Part shown: positions 17,424 to 26,632 of the stretch, piece by piece | How the letters are laid out: each line of letters opens with the position of its first letter | Position numbering within the stretch: the stretch's first letter is position 1 | Source: Dactylosporangium sucinum | GTDB lineage: Bacteria; Actinomycetota; Actinomycetes; Mycobacteriales; Micromonosporaceae | DNA: 64,000 bases | Reading direction: 5' to 3' | Assembly (NCBI RefSeq): GCF_014647515.1 | Contig: NZ_BMPI01000028.1 | Coordinates: 20,975-84,974, forward strand | Translations under genes and position numbers: made by a program | The notes under the pieces: model-generated | Database searches by the model: none | Seen by the model: only the letters and a program-made list of their open reading frames with translations | Told to the model about the DNA's origin: nothing

Positions 17424-17611
17424 ATGAGTGACCACGAGGTCCTGCAGGATGCTCCGCGTCGCAAGGTGGTGCGCATCGCCGACACCGTGCGTCGCCCCTT
17501 GCACCGTGGTCCGCGACCATTCACGAGCTGTTGCAGCATCTCCAGGACGTCGGTTTCCCGTACGCGCCGCGGCTCCTCGGCATCGACGCGGACAGTGACC
17601 GGCGATCCGTC
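17424..17611 (+). pseudogene. Truncated, frameshifted aminoglycoside/APH-type phosphotransferase
   Basis: ATG 17424 opens MSDHEVLQDAPRRKVVR and continues to the VRRPLH segment typical of the APH family N-terminus. After that the family motif H-P-W-S-x-T-I-H-E-L-L continues only if one base is restored near 17508; it then reads ELLQHLQDVGFPYAPRLLGI, a good APH match, in the +1 frame. The sequence stops being APH-like where the 3' end of the histidine kinase begins (17610). So this is the first 60 or so codons of a gene broken by a one-base deletion and 3' truncation. Confidence 0.65.
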
Positions 17612-19463
17612 ATGCGCGCCCGACCGGCTCGTCGTCGATTTCGGTCGGCAGCGTGACGAGCAGCGACGTTCCGTGGCCGGCCGGACTTGTCAGCCGTAGT
17701 TGTCCGCCGAGGGCCTCGACTCGGTCGTTGAGGCCGACGAGCCCCGAGCCGCGGGTCGGGTCGGCGCCCCCGACACCGTTGTCGCGGATCGACAGCACGA
17801 GCTTCTCTTGCGCCGTCCCGTCGTCGACGGCACTGTCGACGTTGATGTCGATCGCGGATGCGTGTGCGTGTTTGGCGGCGTTCGTGAGCGCTTCCGACAC
17901 GACGTAGTAGGCGGCGACCTCGACGCTACTGGGTAGCGGGCGCTTGGGGCCGGTATGCAGCGTGACCGCGATGGGACTGCGGCGGGCGAGCGCCTTGAGC
18001 GCGGACGTGAGGCCGCCCTGGGAGAGCACGGCCGGGTGGAGACCCCGGGAGATCTCCTGCACGTCCTTGAAGGCAGTCGCCAGACTCTCGCTCGTGCGTC
18101 CCAGCTGTGCCTTGAGCTCACCGGACTCGTTCGGCACCAGTTCCTCCGCGGCACGCAGTTCGAGGCCGACCGAGACGAGGCGTTGCTGGACGCCGTCGTG
18201 CAGATCGCGTTCGAACCTGCGGCGTGCCGCGTCGGCAGCCAGGACGATCCGGGCCCGCGACGCCTTGAGCTCGGTCCGGCTCTCGGTGTTCGCGACAGCG
18301 GTGGCGACGAGCTCGGCGAACTCGGCGAGCCGCGCCTCGGTGCCGGGTGGTGGCGCGCGCCGGGACCACAGCACCACCAGTGCGCCCCAGGCCTGGCCCT
18401 CGACCACGATCGGCGCGCAGACCGACGAGCTGAAGCCTTCGCGGCGGGCCAGATCTGCGAGCGTGCCGTCGCGGTCGTCGTAGCTGTCCGCCCGTGCCGG
18501 GCGGGAGGTACGCAGCACCTGCTCGACGACGCCACCGTCGACGGGCAGCCGTTGCCCGAGCAGCGGCTGGAGGCCGGGTGTGCCGTGTTCCGCGATGACG
18601 GTGACCGTGCCCGGAGCCTCGGACCGCAACAGCCTTGTGGCGTCCGCTTCCAGCAGCGCGGCTGTCTCCGCGGCGACCGTGGCCACGACGTCGCCCGGCG
18701 GCGCGCCGTGAGCGACGAGCACCGCCAACCGCCGCAGGCTCGCCTGCTCCGTTGCGAGCTCACGCAGGGAGCTGCTCATGTCCTCGCGCTCGCTCGCGGC
18801 CGCGAGCAGGGTCGCCAGCGGAGGCGTCACCCGGTCGCGGAGGCGTCGCAGGGTCAGCTCCGGCAGGCCCGCGGGGACGAGCAGGGTGCCGGTCCGCGAG
18901 CCGTATCGCAGCGGGAACGCGATCTGCCGTTCGTCGCCTGGAACGCTGTCGAGCTCGATCGTCGCGAACGGCAGGTGCAGCGCTCGCGCCAAGCGGTGGG
19001 AAACCTCGGGAAGTACCGAGCGCGGATCGCCCGCGGACAGCATGAGCCGGCTCAGGTCGGCGAGGAGGTCGGCCTCCCGGCGGCGTTCGACCGACTCGAC
19101 GGCCCGGGCGCGGGCCAACTGGGCCATCGCGCTGGCCAGCACCGCCACCGCGAGGAACACCGCGAGTTCCACCCATTCCCGTGAGTGCGTGATGTCGAGG
19201 CGCCGGACGGGCGGGACGTAGAAGATGTTGTACGTGGCGACGCTGGCCACCGCGACCGCCACGGCCAGCCACATGCCCCACACCACGGAGATGGCCAGTA
19301 CGCCGAGAAGGAACATCATCGCCAGGGCGCCGCGCGACGCGACGAATCCGAGCGAATAGACCAGCAGCGTCTCGACCGCCACGAGCAGCGCGCCCACGAT
19401 GATCCCCAGCGCGAGCGGCGGCGGCTTCGGCCGCACGAGCCAGGCGACCAGGTGTGCCGGCAT
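17610..19463 (-). CDS. Orphan NarL-type sensor histidine kinase
   Basis: About 617 residues. Four membrane segments at about 15-115 resemble the DUF4118 domain of KdpD-like kinases. Two GAF-like regions follow (about 135-225 and 235-390). The HisKA_3 box is ERDLHDGVQQRLVSVG with the phospho-acceptor His near 420. The HATPase_c domain has SEALTNAAKHAHA (N box) and DNGVGG (G box). ATG 19463 is preferred because GGAGGAGG lies 7 bases upstream; a GTG 3 bases earlier is possible. No response regulator gene is adjacent, so it is an orphan here. Its 3' end abuts the broken phosphotransferase gene. Confidence 0.85.
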   Translation of the reverse strand: MPAHLVAWLVRPKPPPLALGIIVGALLVAVETLLVYSLGFVASRGALAMMFLLGVLAISVVWGMWLAVAVAVASVATYNIFYVPPVRRLDITHSREWVELAVFLAVAVLASAMAQLARARAVESVERRREADLLADLSRLMLSAGDPRSVLPEVSHRLARALHLPFATIELDSVPGDERQIAFPLRYGSRTGTLLVPAGLPELTLRRLRDRVTPPLATLLAAASEREDMSSSLRELATEQASLRRLAVLVAHGAPPGDVVATVAAETAALLEADATRLLRSEAPGTVTVIAEHGTPGLQPLLGQRLPVDGGVVEQVLRTSRPARADSYDDRDGTLADLARREGFSSSVCAPIVVEGQAWGALVVLWSRRAPPPGTEARLAEFAELVATAVANTESRTELKASRARIVLAADAARRRFERDLHDGVQQRLVSVGLELRAAEELVPNESGELKAQLGRTSESLATAFKDVQEISRGLHPAVLSQGGLTSALKALARRSPIAVTLHTGPKRPLPSSVEVAAYYVVSEALTNAAKHAHASAIDINVDSAVDDGTAQEKLVLSIRDNGVGGADPTRGSGLVGLNDRVEALGGQLRLTSPAGHGTSLLVTLPTEIDDEPVGRA

Positions 19464-19880
19464 CACTCATCCTCCTCCGCATCACGACATGCCGCAGGTG
19501 TCGGCGTGCCGGCGAGCGGTTCGCGGCACGGTCCGAGCGGCGTAGGGCCGTTGCCGCACCGCCAACCACGCTCAGGCTTCGCCGCACGACGAGCCCTTGC
19601 GCCTGTCGATCATTGATCATGACCGGATGAGACACCGGGTGAACCCGATCAGCGCAGGCACAGCGGAGCCAACTCATACGCACCACAATCCGCCAGGCGA
19701 CATCCGAGCAGACCGGGTTGGCCTACCCGGTCTCCGGTCGCCTTAGGCGAGCGCTGCCAGGGACCGGGGCGGTGAATTCCTGGCGGATCAGGTCCGGTCG
19801 GTGCCGGCGCTCGCCGACGCCGCATCGATGAGCGCGAGATGGCTGAACGCTTGTCGGCCGGTCGAACACCACCCGGCTCA
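19464..19880. other. Intergenic region with scrap sequence
   Basis: About 415 bases between the histidine kinase start and the nitrilase-like stop. The kinase ribosome-binding site lies at its left edge. Besides a possible IS3 transposase scrap (separate entry) I see no gene, RNA or repeat that I can defend. Confidence 0.5.
19756..19809 (-). pseudogene. Possible IS3-family transposase scrap
   Basis: In one leftward frame the peptide RHRPDLIRQEFTAPVPG resembles the segment before the integrase core of IS3-type OrfB proteins (R-x-D-L-x-x-R-x-F-T-A-x-x-P-G). The similarity is only about 17 residues and is lost on both sides, so it is at most a relic. Confidence 0.3.
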
Positions 19881-20921
19881 TCACCCGGCCGTACGTGGTG
19901 CTGCCGCCCACCGAGACTTGTCGGCCAGGTAGGCGGCTGCATCGGCAAGGCTGTCGGGCTGATAGCTGGAGAAGAGGTTCGGCTCGTAGCGGCCGACGTA
20001 CCTGTCGAAGACCGGCCGTGCGAGCTCGAGGTGGATGTTGGGCTGACGATGCCGGGCCCGGAACCGCCGGATGGGGATCCGCGCCGTCAGCAGCGTCTCG
20101 AACTTGTCCGCCGGACCGGCGAGCGCCTCGCCGTCAGGGCCGTAGATCGCCGATCCGCCCGCCCCGGTGTCTTGGAAGAACGGTCCCTCGGGCAACAGGA
20201 GCGAGTTGTTGGCGACCGCGCAGTAGATTCCGTTGTGCAAGGCGGTAGACCGGACGTCCACCTCGTAGAAGCTGCCGGTCACGGTGCGCAACACGAGTTC
20301 CGCGCCCTTCATCGCCAGCGCCCGGTACAGCTCGGGTTCCAGCTGGGTGGACGACATCGAGATGTTTCCCAGCGGCGTCCGTGCCACGGGGAGCACAGCA
20401 TCCGCACCGTACCGCTCGATGTACTCGTCGAGGACGTCATGGACCGTCGTCGTGAAGAGCTCGAACCCCGGGAAGACTCCCTTCACGTTGCGAGCCTTCC
20501 AGTGCTTGGCGAGGATCTGACCGTCGGGACCGATGAGCGTCGTGACGCTCAGGAGGTGGCCGGGCCAATCGGGATCCTTCACGTACGCCCCGAACGAGAT
20601 GTAGCACCCGTACTGGCGCGCCTTGGCGGAGATCTGCTCGGTCTCCGGACCGGGCACCTCGATCGCTCGTCGTTCGGCCTCGGACCTCGTCCAGGAGTCC
20701 CAGCCGCTGATGGGGAACTCGTGGAACATGAGGAAGTCCGGGCCGTGGCCGTAGTGGAACGCGTTGTCGATCAGATGCAGCATGTGCGCGAGGTTGGCCT
20801 TCTGCTCGGCGTCGTTCGCCGAGGGGTGCACGCGCGACTGGACGACGCCGAGCGTCCACTCGTCCTTCGCCAGTTCGACGGTCGAGTATCCACCGTTGCC
20901 GGCGATGTCGATGTCATTCAC
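19881..20921 (-). CDS. Nitrilase-fold protein lacking the catalytic Cys
   Basis: 346 residues of the carbon-nitrogen hydrolase superfamily. The catalytic Glu (FHEFPISGW, Glu68) and Lys (KHWKARN, Lys142) are present. In the Cys strand the sequence reads GNISMSSTQLEPELYRALA, so Ser190 stands where C-Y-E/D is expected. It may be a non-classical or non-catalytic member. GTG 20921 overlaps the stop of the preceding ABC ATPase gene (GTGA), making this the last gene of the five-gene opp-type operon, controlled by the operator at 26417-26442. It presumably acts on, or senses, the compound imported by that transporter. A paralogue lies at 58497-59573. Confidence 0.8.
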   Translation of the reverse strand: MNDIDIAGNGGYSTVELAKDEWTLGVVQSRVHPSANDAEQKANLAHMLHLIDNAFHYGHGPDFLMFHEFPISGWDSWTRSEAERRAIEVPGPETEQISAKARQYGCYISFGAYVKDPDWPGHLLSVTTLIGPDGQILAKHWKARNVKGVFPGFELFTTTVHDVLDEYIERYGADAVLPVARTPLGNISMSSTQLEPELYRALAMKGAELVLRTVTGSFYEVDVRSTALHNGIYCAVANNSLLLPEGPFFQDTGAGGSAIYGPDGEALAGPADKFETLLTARIPIRRFRARHRQPNIHLELARPVFDRYVGRYEPNLFSSYQPDSLADAAAYLADKSRWAAAPRTAG

Positions 20922-21955
20922 GCCTTGGTCTCCGTTCGACTCGCGAGAGTGGACAGGGCGCCGGCCGCCGGACTCGGCAGGTCGGCGAGCCGGAAGCAGG
21001 CCACGGCCGCGTCGCCGTTCCCGACCAGCGCCGGAACCGCTGCACGGCAGGCTTGCTCGGCAAAGGGGCACCGGGTGTGGAATCTGCACCCCGCCGGCAC
21101 GTCGATGGCGGACGGAACCTCGCCCCGTATCGAGACGACCGGAAGCTTGCCCAGGTCGTTCACGGACGGCACCGCCGCCAGCAGCGCGCGGGTGTACGGA
21201 TGGCCCGGGCGCCCGAAGACGTCCACGACCGGGCCGACCTCGACGAGCTTGCCGAGGTACATGACCGCGACGCGGTCCGCCAGGTGCAGGACGATGTCGA
21301 GCTCGTGGGTGATCAGCACGTAGGTGAGCCCGAGGTCGCGCTGCAGGTCCGCGAGCAGGTTGACGAGGATCGCCTTGACGCTGACGTCGAGACTGGCCGT
21401 GGGCTCGTCCAGGACCAGGACATCGGGACCGACCGCCAACGCGCGCGCGATGGTCACCCGCTGCAGCTCTCCGCCGCTGAGCTCGTAGGCCCGCCGATCC
21501 AGATACTCGGGTGCGAGGCCGACGCGCTCGATCAGCTCACGAACCCGCCCCTCCCGCTGCCGGCGGGACGGAAACAACCGGTGCACGACCAGCGGCTGCG
21601 AGACGATGTGCCGGACGGTCTTGCGCTGGTTCAGCGCCGACCACGGGCTCTGCGACACCAGTTGCACTCGGCGACGCTCGTGCCGCGCCCTCGACGTCAC
21701 CGGCGGGAGGCGCCGCCCTCCGATGAGGATCTCTCCGGACGTCGGCGTTGTCAGGCCGACCATCGTCTTGGCGACGGTGGACTTCCCGCATCCCGACTCT
21801 CCGACGATCGCCAGCGTCTCGCCGGCGGGTACGTCGACATCTATCCCGTCCACGGCGTGCACGACCTGCCTCGAACGCCGCGAACCTCCGACCGGGAAGT
21901 GCTTGACGAGGCCGGCGATGCGGACCATGGGGTCCAGCTGGGGATCGGCGGTCAT
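20918..21955 (-). CDS. Dipeptide/oligopeptide-type ABC transporter ATP-binding protein (OppF-like)
   Basis: 345 residues. Walker A VGESGCGKST, signature LSGGELQRVTIARAL, Walker B VLVLDEPTASLD, H-loop ITHE, and the C-terminal oligo_HPY extension with its iron-sulfur-like Cys cluster (CRFHTRCPFAEQAC). It energises the permease pair encoded upstream. ATG 21955 overlaps the stop of the OppD-like gene; the nitrilase-like start overlaps its own stop. The family transports peptides, but also opines, glycosides, nickel and other small polar compounds, so the substrate should not be taken as peptide. Confidence 0.9.
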   Translation of the reverse strand: MTADPQLDPMVRIAGLVKHFPVGGSRRSRQVVHAVDGIDVDVPAGETLAIVGESGCGKSTVAKTMVGLTTPTSGEILIGGRRLPPVTSRARHERRRVQLVSQSPWSALNQRKTVRHIVSQPLVVHRLFPSRRQREGRVRELIERVGLAPEYLDRRAYELSGGELQRVTIARALAVGPDVLVLDEPTASLDVSVKAILVNLLADLQRDLGLTYVLITHELDIVLHLADRVAVMYLGKLVEVGPVVDVFGRPGHPYTRALLAAVPSVNDLGKLPVVSIRGEVPSAIDVPAGCRFHTRCPFAEQACRAAVPALVGNGDAAVACFRLADLPSPAAGALSTLASRTETKA

Positions 21956-22902
21956 GAGGTGGCTCCCGCGTGGTGGCAGCGCACCGTCGAGCCGGCCACC
22001 GGACGGGGCGGTGGAGCCTCGGCGGCGCACAGGTCAGTGGCGACGTCGCATCGGGGCGCGAAGGGACACCCGGGCAGGCGCTGCGAGCCGCTGACGGTGC
22101 CGGGGATCGCGCGCAGGCGTTCCCCCCGCGCGCGCCGGGACGGCATGGCGTCGAGCAGCGCGCGCGTGTACGGGTGCTGGGGGTTCGTGAACAGATCGCG
22201 GGTCTCGGCGGCCTCGACCAGCTGCCCGCCGTACATGACACCGACCCGGTCGCACACCTGGGACAGCACCGCGAGGTCGTGGCTGACGAAGATCACCGAG
22301 TTGCCGAGCCGGTTCCTGAGGTCGAGCAGCAGGCGCAGGATCTGCGCCTGGACCGTCACGTCCAGGGTGGTGGTCGGCTCGTCGGCCAGCACGAGGTCCG
22401 GCTCATGGGCGAGAACGGCGACGGCCATGAGCATGCGCTGGAGCTGGCCACCGGAGAACTGGAACGGGTAGTCGCCCAGCCGGTCGTACAAGCCTCCGAG
22501 CCCGACGTCCGTGAGCAGCCGCTGGGCGCGCACGTCGTCGATCACACCGCCGCTGAGCAGCGCGAGTTGCTTGCGCACCGTCGTCACCGGGGACAGCGAG
22601 GTCATCGGGCGTTGCGGGATGAGACCGATGCGGCGGCCCCGCAGCCGCCGCATCGGGGCGTCGCCCAGGGAGAGCAGGTCTGTTCCGTCGAAATCGACGC
22701 GCCCCGCCGCGACCCGGGCGCTCCGCGGCAGCATGCGCATCAGGGCCGTGAGGACCGTGCTCTTGCCCGATCCCGACTCACCCACCAGTCCCAGGATCTC
22801 GCCTTTCCGCAGCGTGAGCGAGACGCCGCGCGCGGCGGGAAGCAACCCGCCGCGCGTACGGTAGGTGACGTTCAGTCCTTCGACTCGGAGCAGCTCAGAC
22901 AC
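21952..22902 (-). CDS. Dipeptide/oligopeptide-type ABC transporter ATP-binding protein (OppD-like)
   Basis: 316 residues. Walker A VGESGSGKST at about 41-50, signature FSGGQLQRMLMAVA, Walker B LVLADEPTTTLD, H-loop VSHD, and the C-terminal oligo_HPY region with CPFAPRCD and a terminal Cys. GTG 22902 lies 10 bases after the binding-protein stop. Partner of the OppF-like protein in the same operon. Confidence 0.9.
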   Translation of the reverse strand: MSELLRVEGLNVTYRTRGGLLPAARGVSLTLRKGEILGLVGESGSGKSTVLTALMRMLPRSARVAAGRVDFDGTDLLSLGDAPMRRLRGRRIGLIPQRPMTSLSPVTTVRKQLALLSGGVIDDVRAQRLLTDVGLGGLYDRLGDYPFQFSGGQLQRMLMAVAVLAHEPDLVLADEPTTTLDVTVQAQILRLLLDLRNRLGNSVIFVSHDLAVLSQVCDRVGVMYGGQLVEAAETRDLFTNPQHPYTRALLDAMPSRRARGERLRAIPGTVSGSQRLPGCPFAPRCDVATDLCAAEAPPPRPVAGSTVRCHHAGATS

Positions 22903-22912
22903 CGAGGGAACC

Positions 22913-24490
22913 TCAAGCCTGCATTCGCAGCGGCGCCGCCTTGAGCCGCCCGACGGACATCAGGTCCTCGTTGATCGGGGTCACATCCGTACGCTGCGCC
23001 ACGATGAACTTGGGGTAGACCGGCGGGATCCCGATCGCGTCGTCCGCGAGCAGGGCGTCGATCTGCTTGCACTTCGCCGTCCGCTCCGCCTCGTCCTGTG
23101 TCTCCCATGCCTCGCCCATCAGCCGGTCGACGTCGGGGTTCGCGTAGCCGAAGTTCAGCGGGTGGGCCGAGTGCTTCGGCGCGATGACCGTGAAACAGGT
23201 GTGGCCGCTGCCGAACCCGCTCTCGTACAGGGTCATCGCCAACTGGTACTTGCCGGCTCCCCAGTTCGTCACCCACGCGCTGGTGTCCAGCGTCTCGAGG
23301 GTGGCCTTGATGCCCGCCTTCTTCCAGCCCTCCACGAGCACCTGTCCGACGTTCTTCATCGTGTTGGAGGTGTTCGAGATCATCAGGGAGAACTCGATGG
23401 TGTCGACGCCCGCCTCGGCCATGAGCCGCTTCGCCGCCGCGACGTCGGGCTCCTCGCCGTAGTTCGCCGAGTCGGGGTTGTGCCCCTCCTCCGAGGGGCT
23501 GATCGGGCCGCGCGCGATCTGCGCCGTGCCCGCGTAGACCACGTCGCGGACACCCTTGCGATCCATCGCGTAGGCGATCGCCTTCCGCAGCCGCGGGTCG
23601 TTGAACGGCGGCTTGTTCGCGACGAAGTACGTCATGATGTCGGTGGGCGCCGCCACGGAGTGCAGCTGGATGTTGGCGTCCGCCCGCAGGGTCGTGGCGC
23701 TCTCCGGCGGCACGTCAGTCATCACATGGATCCTGCCTTCACGGAGGTTCACGAGCCTGGTGGCCGGCTCGGGGACGGCCGTGAACCGGACCCCGTCGAG
23801 CCAGGAGTGGGTGCCGTGGTAGGACGCGTTCGCGACCAGGTCGACGCTGCGCTCCTGCACGACCTTGTCGATCTTGAACGGTCCGGTGCCCACCGTGGTG
23901 TCGTTCTTCGCCACGAAATCCTTGTGCACGATCGGCAGGCTGTTGAGGTGCGACCGCATGACGCCGTACGGCTTGCTCAGTGAGATCTGCACCGTCGACG
24001 GGTCCAGCGCCTTGGCGTCCGTCACGTACGTGCCGAAGTAGCTGGTCCAGTCGCTGTACGACTTGGGATTCGAGACGAACTTCAGGACCGCGGCGACGTG
24101 CTCCGCCGTGAGGGCGTCTCCGTTGGAGAACGTGACGCCGCTCTTCAGCTTGATCGTCCAGGTCAGCCTGTCGGACGAGACCGTGGGCTCACCGTCGGCC
24201 AGGAGTGGGACCGACTTGCCTGCTTCGTCGTAGGTGTACAGCGACTCCACGATCGGGTCGGTGACCCACTGGATGCGTGAGTTCGTCGACGCGAGCGGGT
24301 TGACGTAGGGCGAGATCGACGTCACCCCGAAGATCAGAGTGCCGCCCTGCTGTGGCGTGCGCTCCCGCGCCGGCGTCGGTTCGGCGTCGCAACCGGCCAG
24401 GGTAGGGGCGAGTGCGACTCCGCTCGTGATGATGCCGAGCGAAGCCAGGAAGCGTCTCCGGCTCAGGATGGCCTGGTCGATTTCCGTCAT
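22913..24490 (-). CDS. ABC transporter substrate-binding lipoprotein (SBP_bac_5)
   Basis: 525 residues. A twin-arginine-like signal (SRRRFLASLGI) ends in the lipobox LAGC. The mature part has family 5 hallmarks: GGTLIFGV, DRLTWTIKLKSGVTFSNGD, GTGPFKI and the AIAYAMDRKGV segment. It captures the substrate outside the membrane and delivers it to the permeases encoded just upstream (OppC-like stop 33 bases away). Family 5 includes dipeptide, nickel, glycoside and opine binders; the ligand is unknown. Confidence 0.9.
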   Translation of the reverse strand: MTEIDQAILSRRRFLASLGIITSGVALAPTLAGCDAEPTPARERTPQQGGTLIFGVTSISPYVNPLASTNSRIQWVTDPIVESLYTYDEAGKSVPLLADGEPTVSSDRLTWTIKLKSGVTFSNGDALTAEHVAAVLKFVSNPKSYSDWTSYFGTYVTDAKALDPSTVQISLSKPYGVMRSHLNSLPIVHKDFVAKNDTTVGTGPFKIDKVVQERSVDLVANASYHGTHSWLDGVRFTAVPEPATRLVNLREGRIHVMTDVPPESATTLRADANIQLHSVAAPTDIMTYFVANKPPFNDPRLRKAIAYAMDRKGVRDVVYAGTAQIARGPISPSEEGHNPDSANYGEEPDVAAAKRLMAEAGVDTIEFSLMISNTSNTMKNVGQVLVEGWKKAGIKATLETLDTSAWVTNWGAGKYQLAMTLYESGFGSGHTCFTVIAPKHSAHPLNFGYANPDVDRLMGEAWETQDEAERTAKCKQIDALLADDAIGIPPVYPKFIVAQRTDVTPINEDLMSVGRLKAAPLRMQA

Positions 24491-24523
24491 TGCGAACTCC
24501 TGTATGGATGAGAGCGCTGATGG

Positions 24524-25411
24524 TCAGCGGCGCCCGAGAGCGCGTGAGATCGAGTCGCCGACGAGATTGAGGCCCAGCGTCGCGACGAGAAGCGCGACGC
24601 CCGGGATCACCGGGTACCACCAGGCGCCGTAGAGCATGTAGCTCGTTCCCTCGCCGATGATCGAGCCGAGGCTCGCGGCCGGTGGTTGGATCCCCATCCC
24701 GAGGAAGGACAGCGCGGCTTCGGCGAAGATCGCGATGCCGATCCAGAGGAATCCCTGGACGAGGACCGGGGGAAGCACGTTCGGCAGCAGTTCGACGAAG
24801 ACGATGCGCCACCGGGGTACGCCGACGACGCGCAGCCCGTCGACGTAGTCCTGCTGCGCCTCGACCAGCGTCGCGGATCGGGCGACCCGGGCGAAGTACG
24901 GCAGGAACGAGATCGCCAGCAAGAAGACGACCTTGGTCGCGGGTGACAGCGTCAGCGGCCCGACATCCGACGCACCGGTGCCGAGCAGCCCCATCACGAA
25001 GAGCGCGAAGACGAAGAACGGCAGCGCCTGCAGGGCGTCCATGACCCGCATCACGGCCTCGTCGATCCAGCTCGCGCCGTGCAGCCCGGCGAAGATGCCG
25101 GCCGGCACGGCGAGGAGCAGCCCGATGCCGACGCTGGAGAGGCCCACCCAGATGGAGAGCGCGGCGCCGGACGCGACCCGGGTGAACAGGTCGCGGCCCA
25201 GGTGGTCCGTGCCGAGCGGGTGGGCGCCCGAGGGAGGCTCCAGCGGCAGGCCGCTGCGCGCCGCCGGATCCCCGGTGACGAGGGGTCCCACGAGCGCCAC
25301 CGCCAGGAAGAGCAGCACCAGACCCGCCCCGATCCAGGCCAGCGGCCCTTCGATGACGGGAGTGCGGGTCCTCCACCAGGCCCGCACCCGGCGCGGCATC
25401 ACGACGTTCAC
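24524..25411 (-). CDS. ABC transporter permease (OppC/DppC-like)
   Basis: 295 residues, six membrane helices. The N-terminal OppC_N region has the family motif HPLGTDHLGRDLFTRV; the EAA-like loop is EAQQDYVDGLRVVGVPRWRIVF-type around residue 200. GTG 25411 overlaps the stop of the OppB-like gene (GTGA), which fixes the start; the long open frame upstream is a shadow of OppB. Forms the channel with the OppB-like partner. Confidence 0.9.
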   Translation of the reverse strand: MNVVMPRRVRAWWRTRTPVIEGPLAWIGAGLVLLFLAVALVGPLVTGDPAARSGLPLEPPSGAHPLGTDHLGRDLFTRVASGAALSIWVGLSSVGIGLLLAVPAGIFAGLHGASWIDEAVMRVMDALQALPFFVFALFVMGLLGTGASDVGPLTLSPATKVVFLLAISFLPYFARVARSATLVEAQQDYVDGLRVVGVPRWRIVFVELLPNVLPPVLVQGFLWIGIAIFAEAALSFLGMGIQPPAASLGSIIGEGTSYMLYGAWWYPVIPGVALLVATLGLNLVGDSISRALGRR

Positions 25412-26382
25412 CGCGATCCCCTCCCCATGGACGCGTACTGCACCCGGATCCGGGGGTTGATGGCGTAGTAGAGGAGGTCGACCACGAGGTTGGACACCAG
25501 GAACACGAGCGCAGTGAAGAGCGTGCAGGCGATCGCGACCGGGTAGTCGTGGGACGCGAACGACTTGACGATCAGCTGCCCGAGTCCCGGCACGTTGAAG
25601 ACGTTCTCGATGAGCACCGTGCCGCTGATGAACAGCCCGAGCATCAGGCCGACCACGGTCACGGTGGGAATGACGGAGTTCCGCAGGGCGACCCGGCTGA
25701 GCAGGTGACGATCGCTGAGTCCCATGGCGCGGCCGAACGTGACGTGGTCGGAGTCGAGCTGCTCGATCAGCGAGGCGCGGAGGGTTCGGGCGACGATCGC
25801 CGCGGACCCCATGCCGAGCGTGAACGCCGGCAGGACCAGCGACCTGAGGTTGCCGAGCGGGTCCTCGCCGAACGACACCCAGCCGGAGCTCGGCAGGATG
25901 CCGCGCACGTACAGGCCGAACACCACGACGCACACCGTGCCGAGCCAGAAGCTCGGGATCGACAGGCCCGTCACCGTCACGACCCGGACCGCGCCGTCGA
26001 CCAGGCCGCCCCGGCGGGCCGCGGCGATGAAGCCGGAGGCCAGCCCGATGATCGTCCAGGTCAGGAAGGACGCGAGGCCCAGCTCCAGGGTCACCGGCAC
26101 GTGCTGCCACAGAAGCTCGGAGACGGGCCGCTGCGTGGTGAGGGAGACGCCGAGGTCGAGCGTGAGCGCGTTCCCGACGAAGTGCAGGTACTGCGACCAC
26201 AGCGGCTCGTCGAGCCCGAGCTGGCTCAGCACCGCGGCGCGCTTCTCCGGCGTCGGGTTCACGCCCAGGTAGGCGAGTTCGGGACCGCCCGGGGTGGCCT
26301 GCAGCATCAGGAAAGCCAGGCTCAGGACGAGCACCAGGACGACGAGTATTCCCGAGACGCGCTGGATCATGAATCTACGCAT
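25408..26382 (-). CDS. ABC transporter permease (OppB/DppB-like), first gene of opp-type operon
   Basis: 324 residues with six membrane helices. It starts MRRFMIQRVSGILVVLVLVL and carries the family features PGGPE near residue 30, LDEPLWSQYLHFVGNALTLDLG, and the loop DHVTFGRAMGLSDRHLLSRVALRN. ATG 26382 is chosen as the family N-terminus; in-frame sequence upstream includes the operator region and is not protein-like. The tripartite operator at 26417-26442 begins 35 bases before the start, so the whole operon (OppB, OppC, SBP, OppD, OppF, nitrilase-like) should belong to the IclR regulon. Confidence 0.9.
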   Translation of the reverse strand: MRRFMIQRVSGILVVLVLVLSLAFLMLQATPGGPELAYLGVNPTPEKRAAVLSQLGLDEPLWSQYLHFVGNALTLDLGVSLTTQRPVSELLWQHVPVTLELGLASFLTWTIIGLASGFIAAARRGGLVDGAVRVVTVTGLSIPSFWLGTVCVVVFGLYVRGILPSSGWVSFGEDPLGNLRSLVLPAFTLGMGSAAIVARTLRASLIEQLDSDHVTFGRAMGLSDRHLLSRVALRNSVIPTVTVVGLMLGLFISGTVLIENVFNVPGLGQLIVKSFASHDYPVAIACTLFTALVFLVSNLVVDLLYYAINPRIRVQYASMGRGSR

Positions 26383-26416
26383 ATGGAGCACATCCTCGTC
26401 CCGGCACTGCGCGGAG

Positions 26417-26442
26417 TGTTCCATCTGGCGAAATGGCGTTCC
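26417..26442 (-). promoter_or_regulatory. Tripartite IclR-type operator (site A), opp-type operon
   Basis: Read leftward: GGAAC-GCC-ATTTC-N7-GGAACA, one mismatch in the second half-site. The extra half-site is on the gene side. A possible -10 (TATCAT, minus strand, 26454-26459) lies 11 bases before the dyad, without a convincing -35. Confidence 0.7.
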
Positions 26443-26632
26443 GCATGCCGTCGATGATAGGCAGGCCCCATCCAGGGATGGAAGAGGCTTCATGTATCTG
26501 ATCTTTCGGGGCCGCGCGCCCGATCCACCACCCGCTCGGCAACTTCGTCCTCATTGGACAGACCACCGGCCGGGCCGGCGTGGCCACCGCTGCGAACGAC
26601 TCGAGCTCCTGCTCGACGTGTCGAAACAGGCC

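Noticed and set aside
17955..19184. Long plus-strand frame opposite the histidine kinase
   Set aside because: Composition is Arg/Gly/Ala/Glu-rich with no motif, typical of antisense shadows in GC-rich DNA. The kinase on the other strand has all expected boxes.
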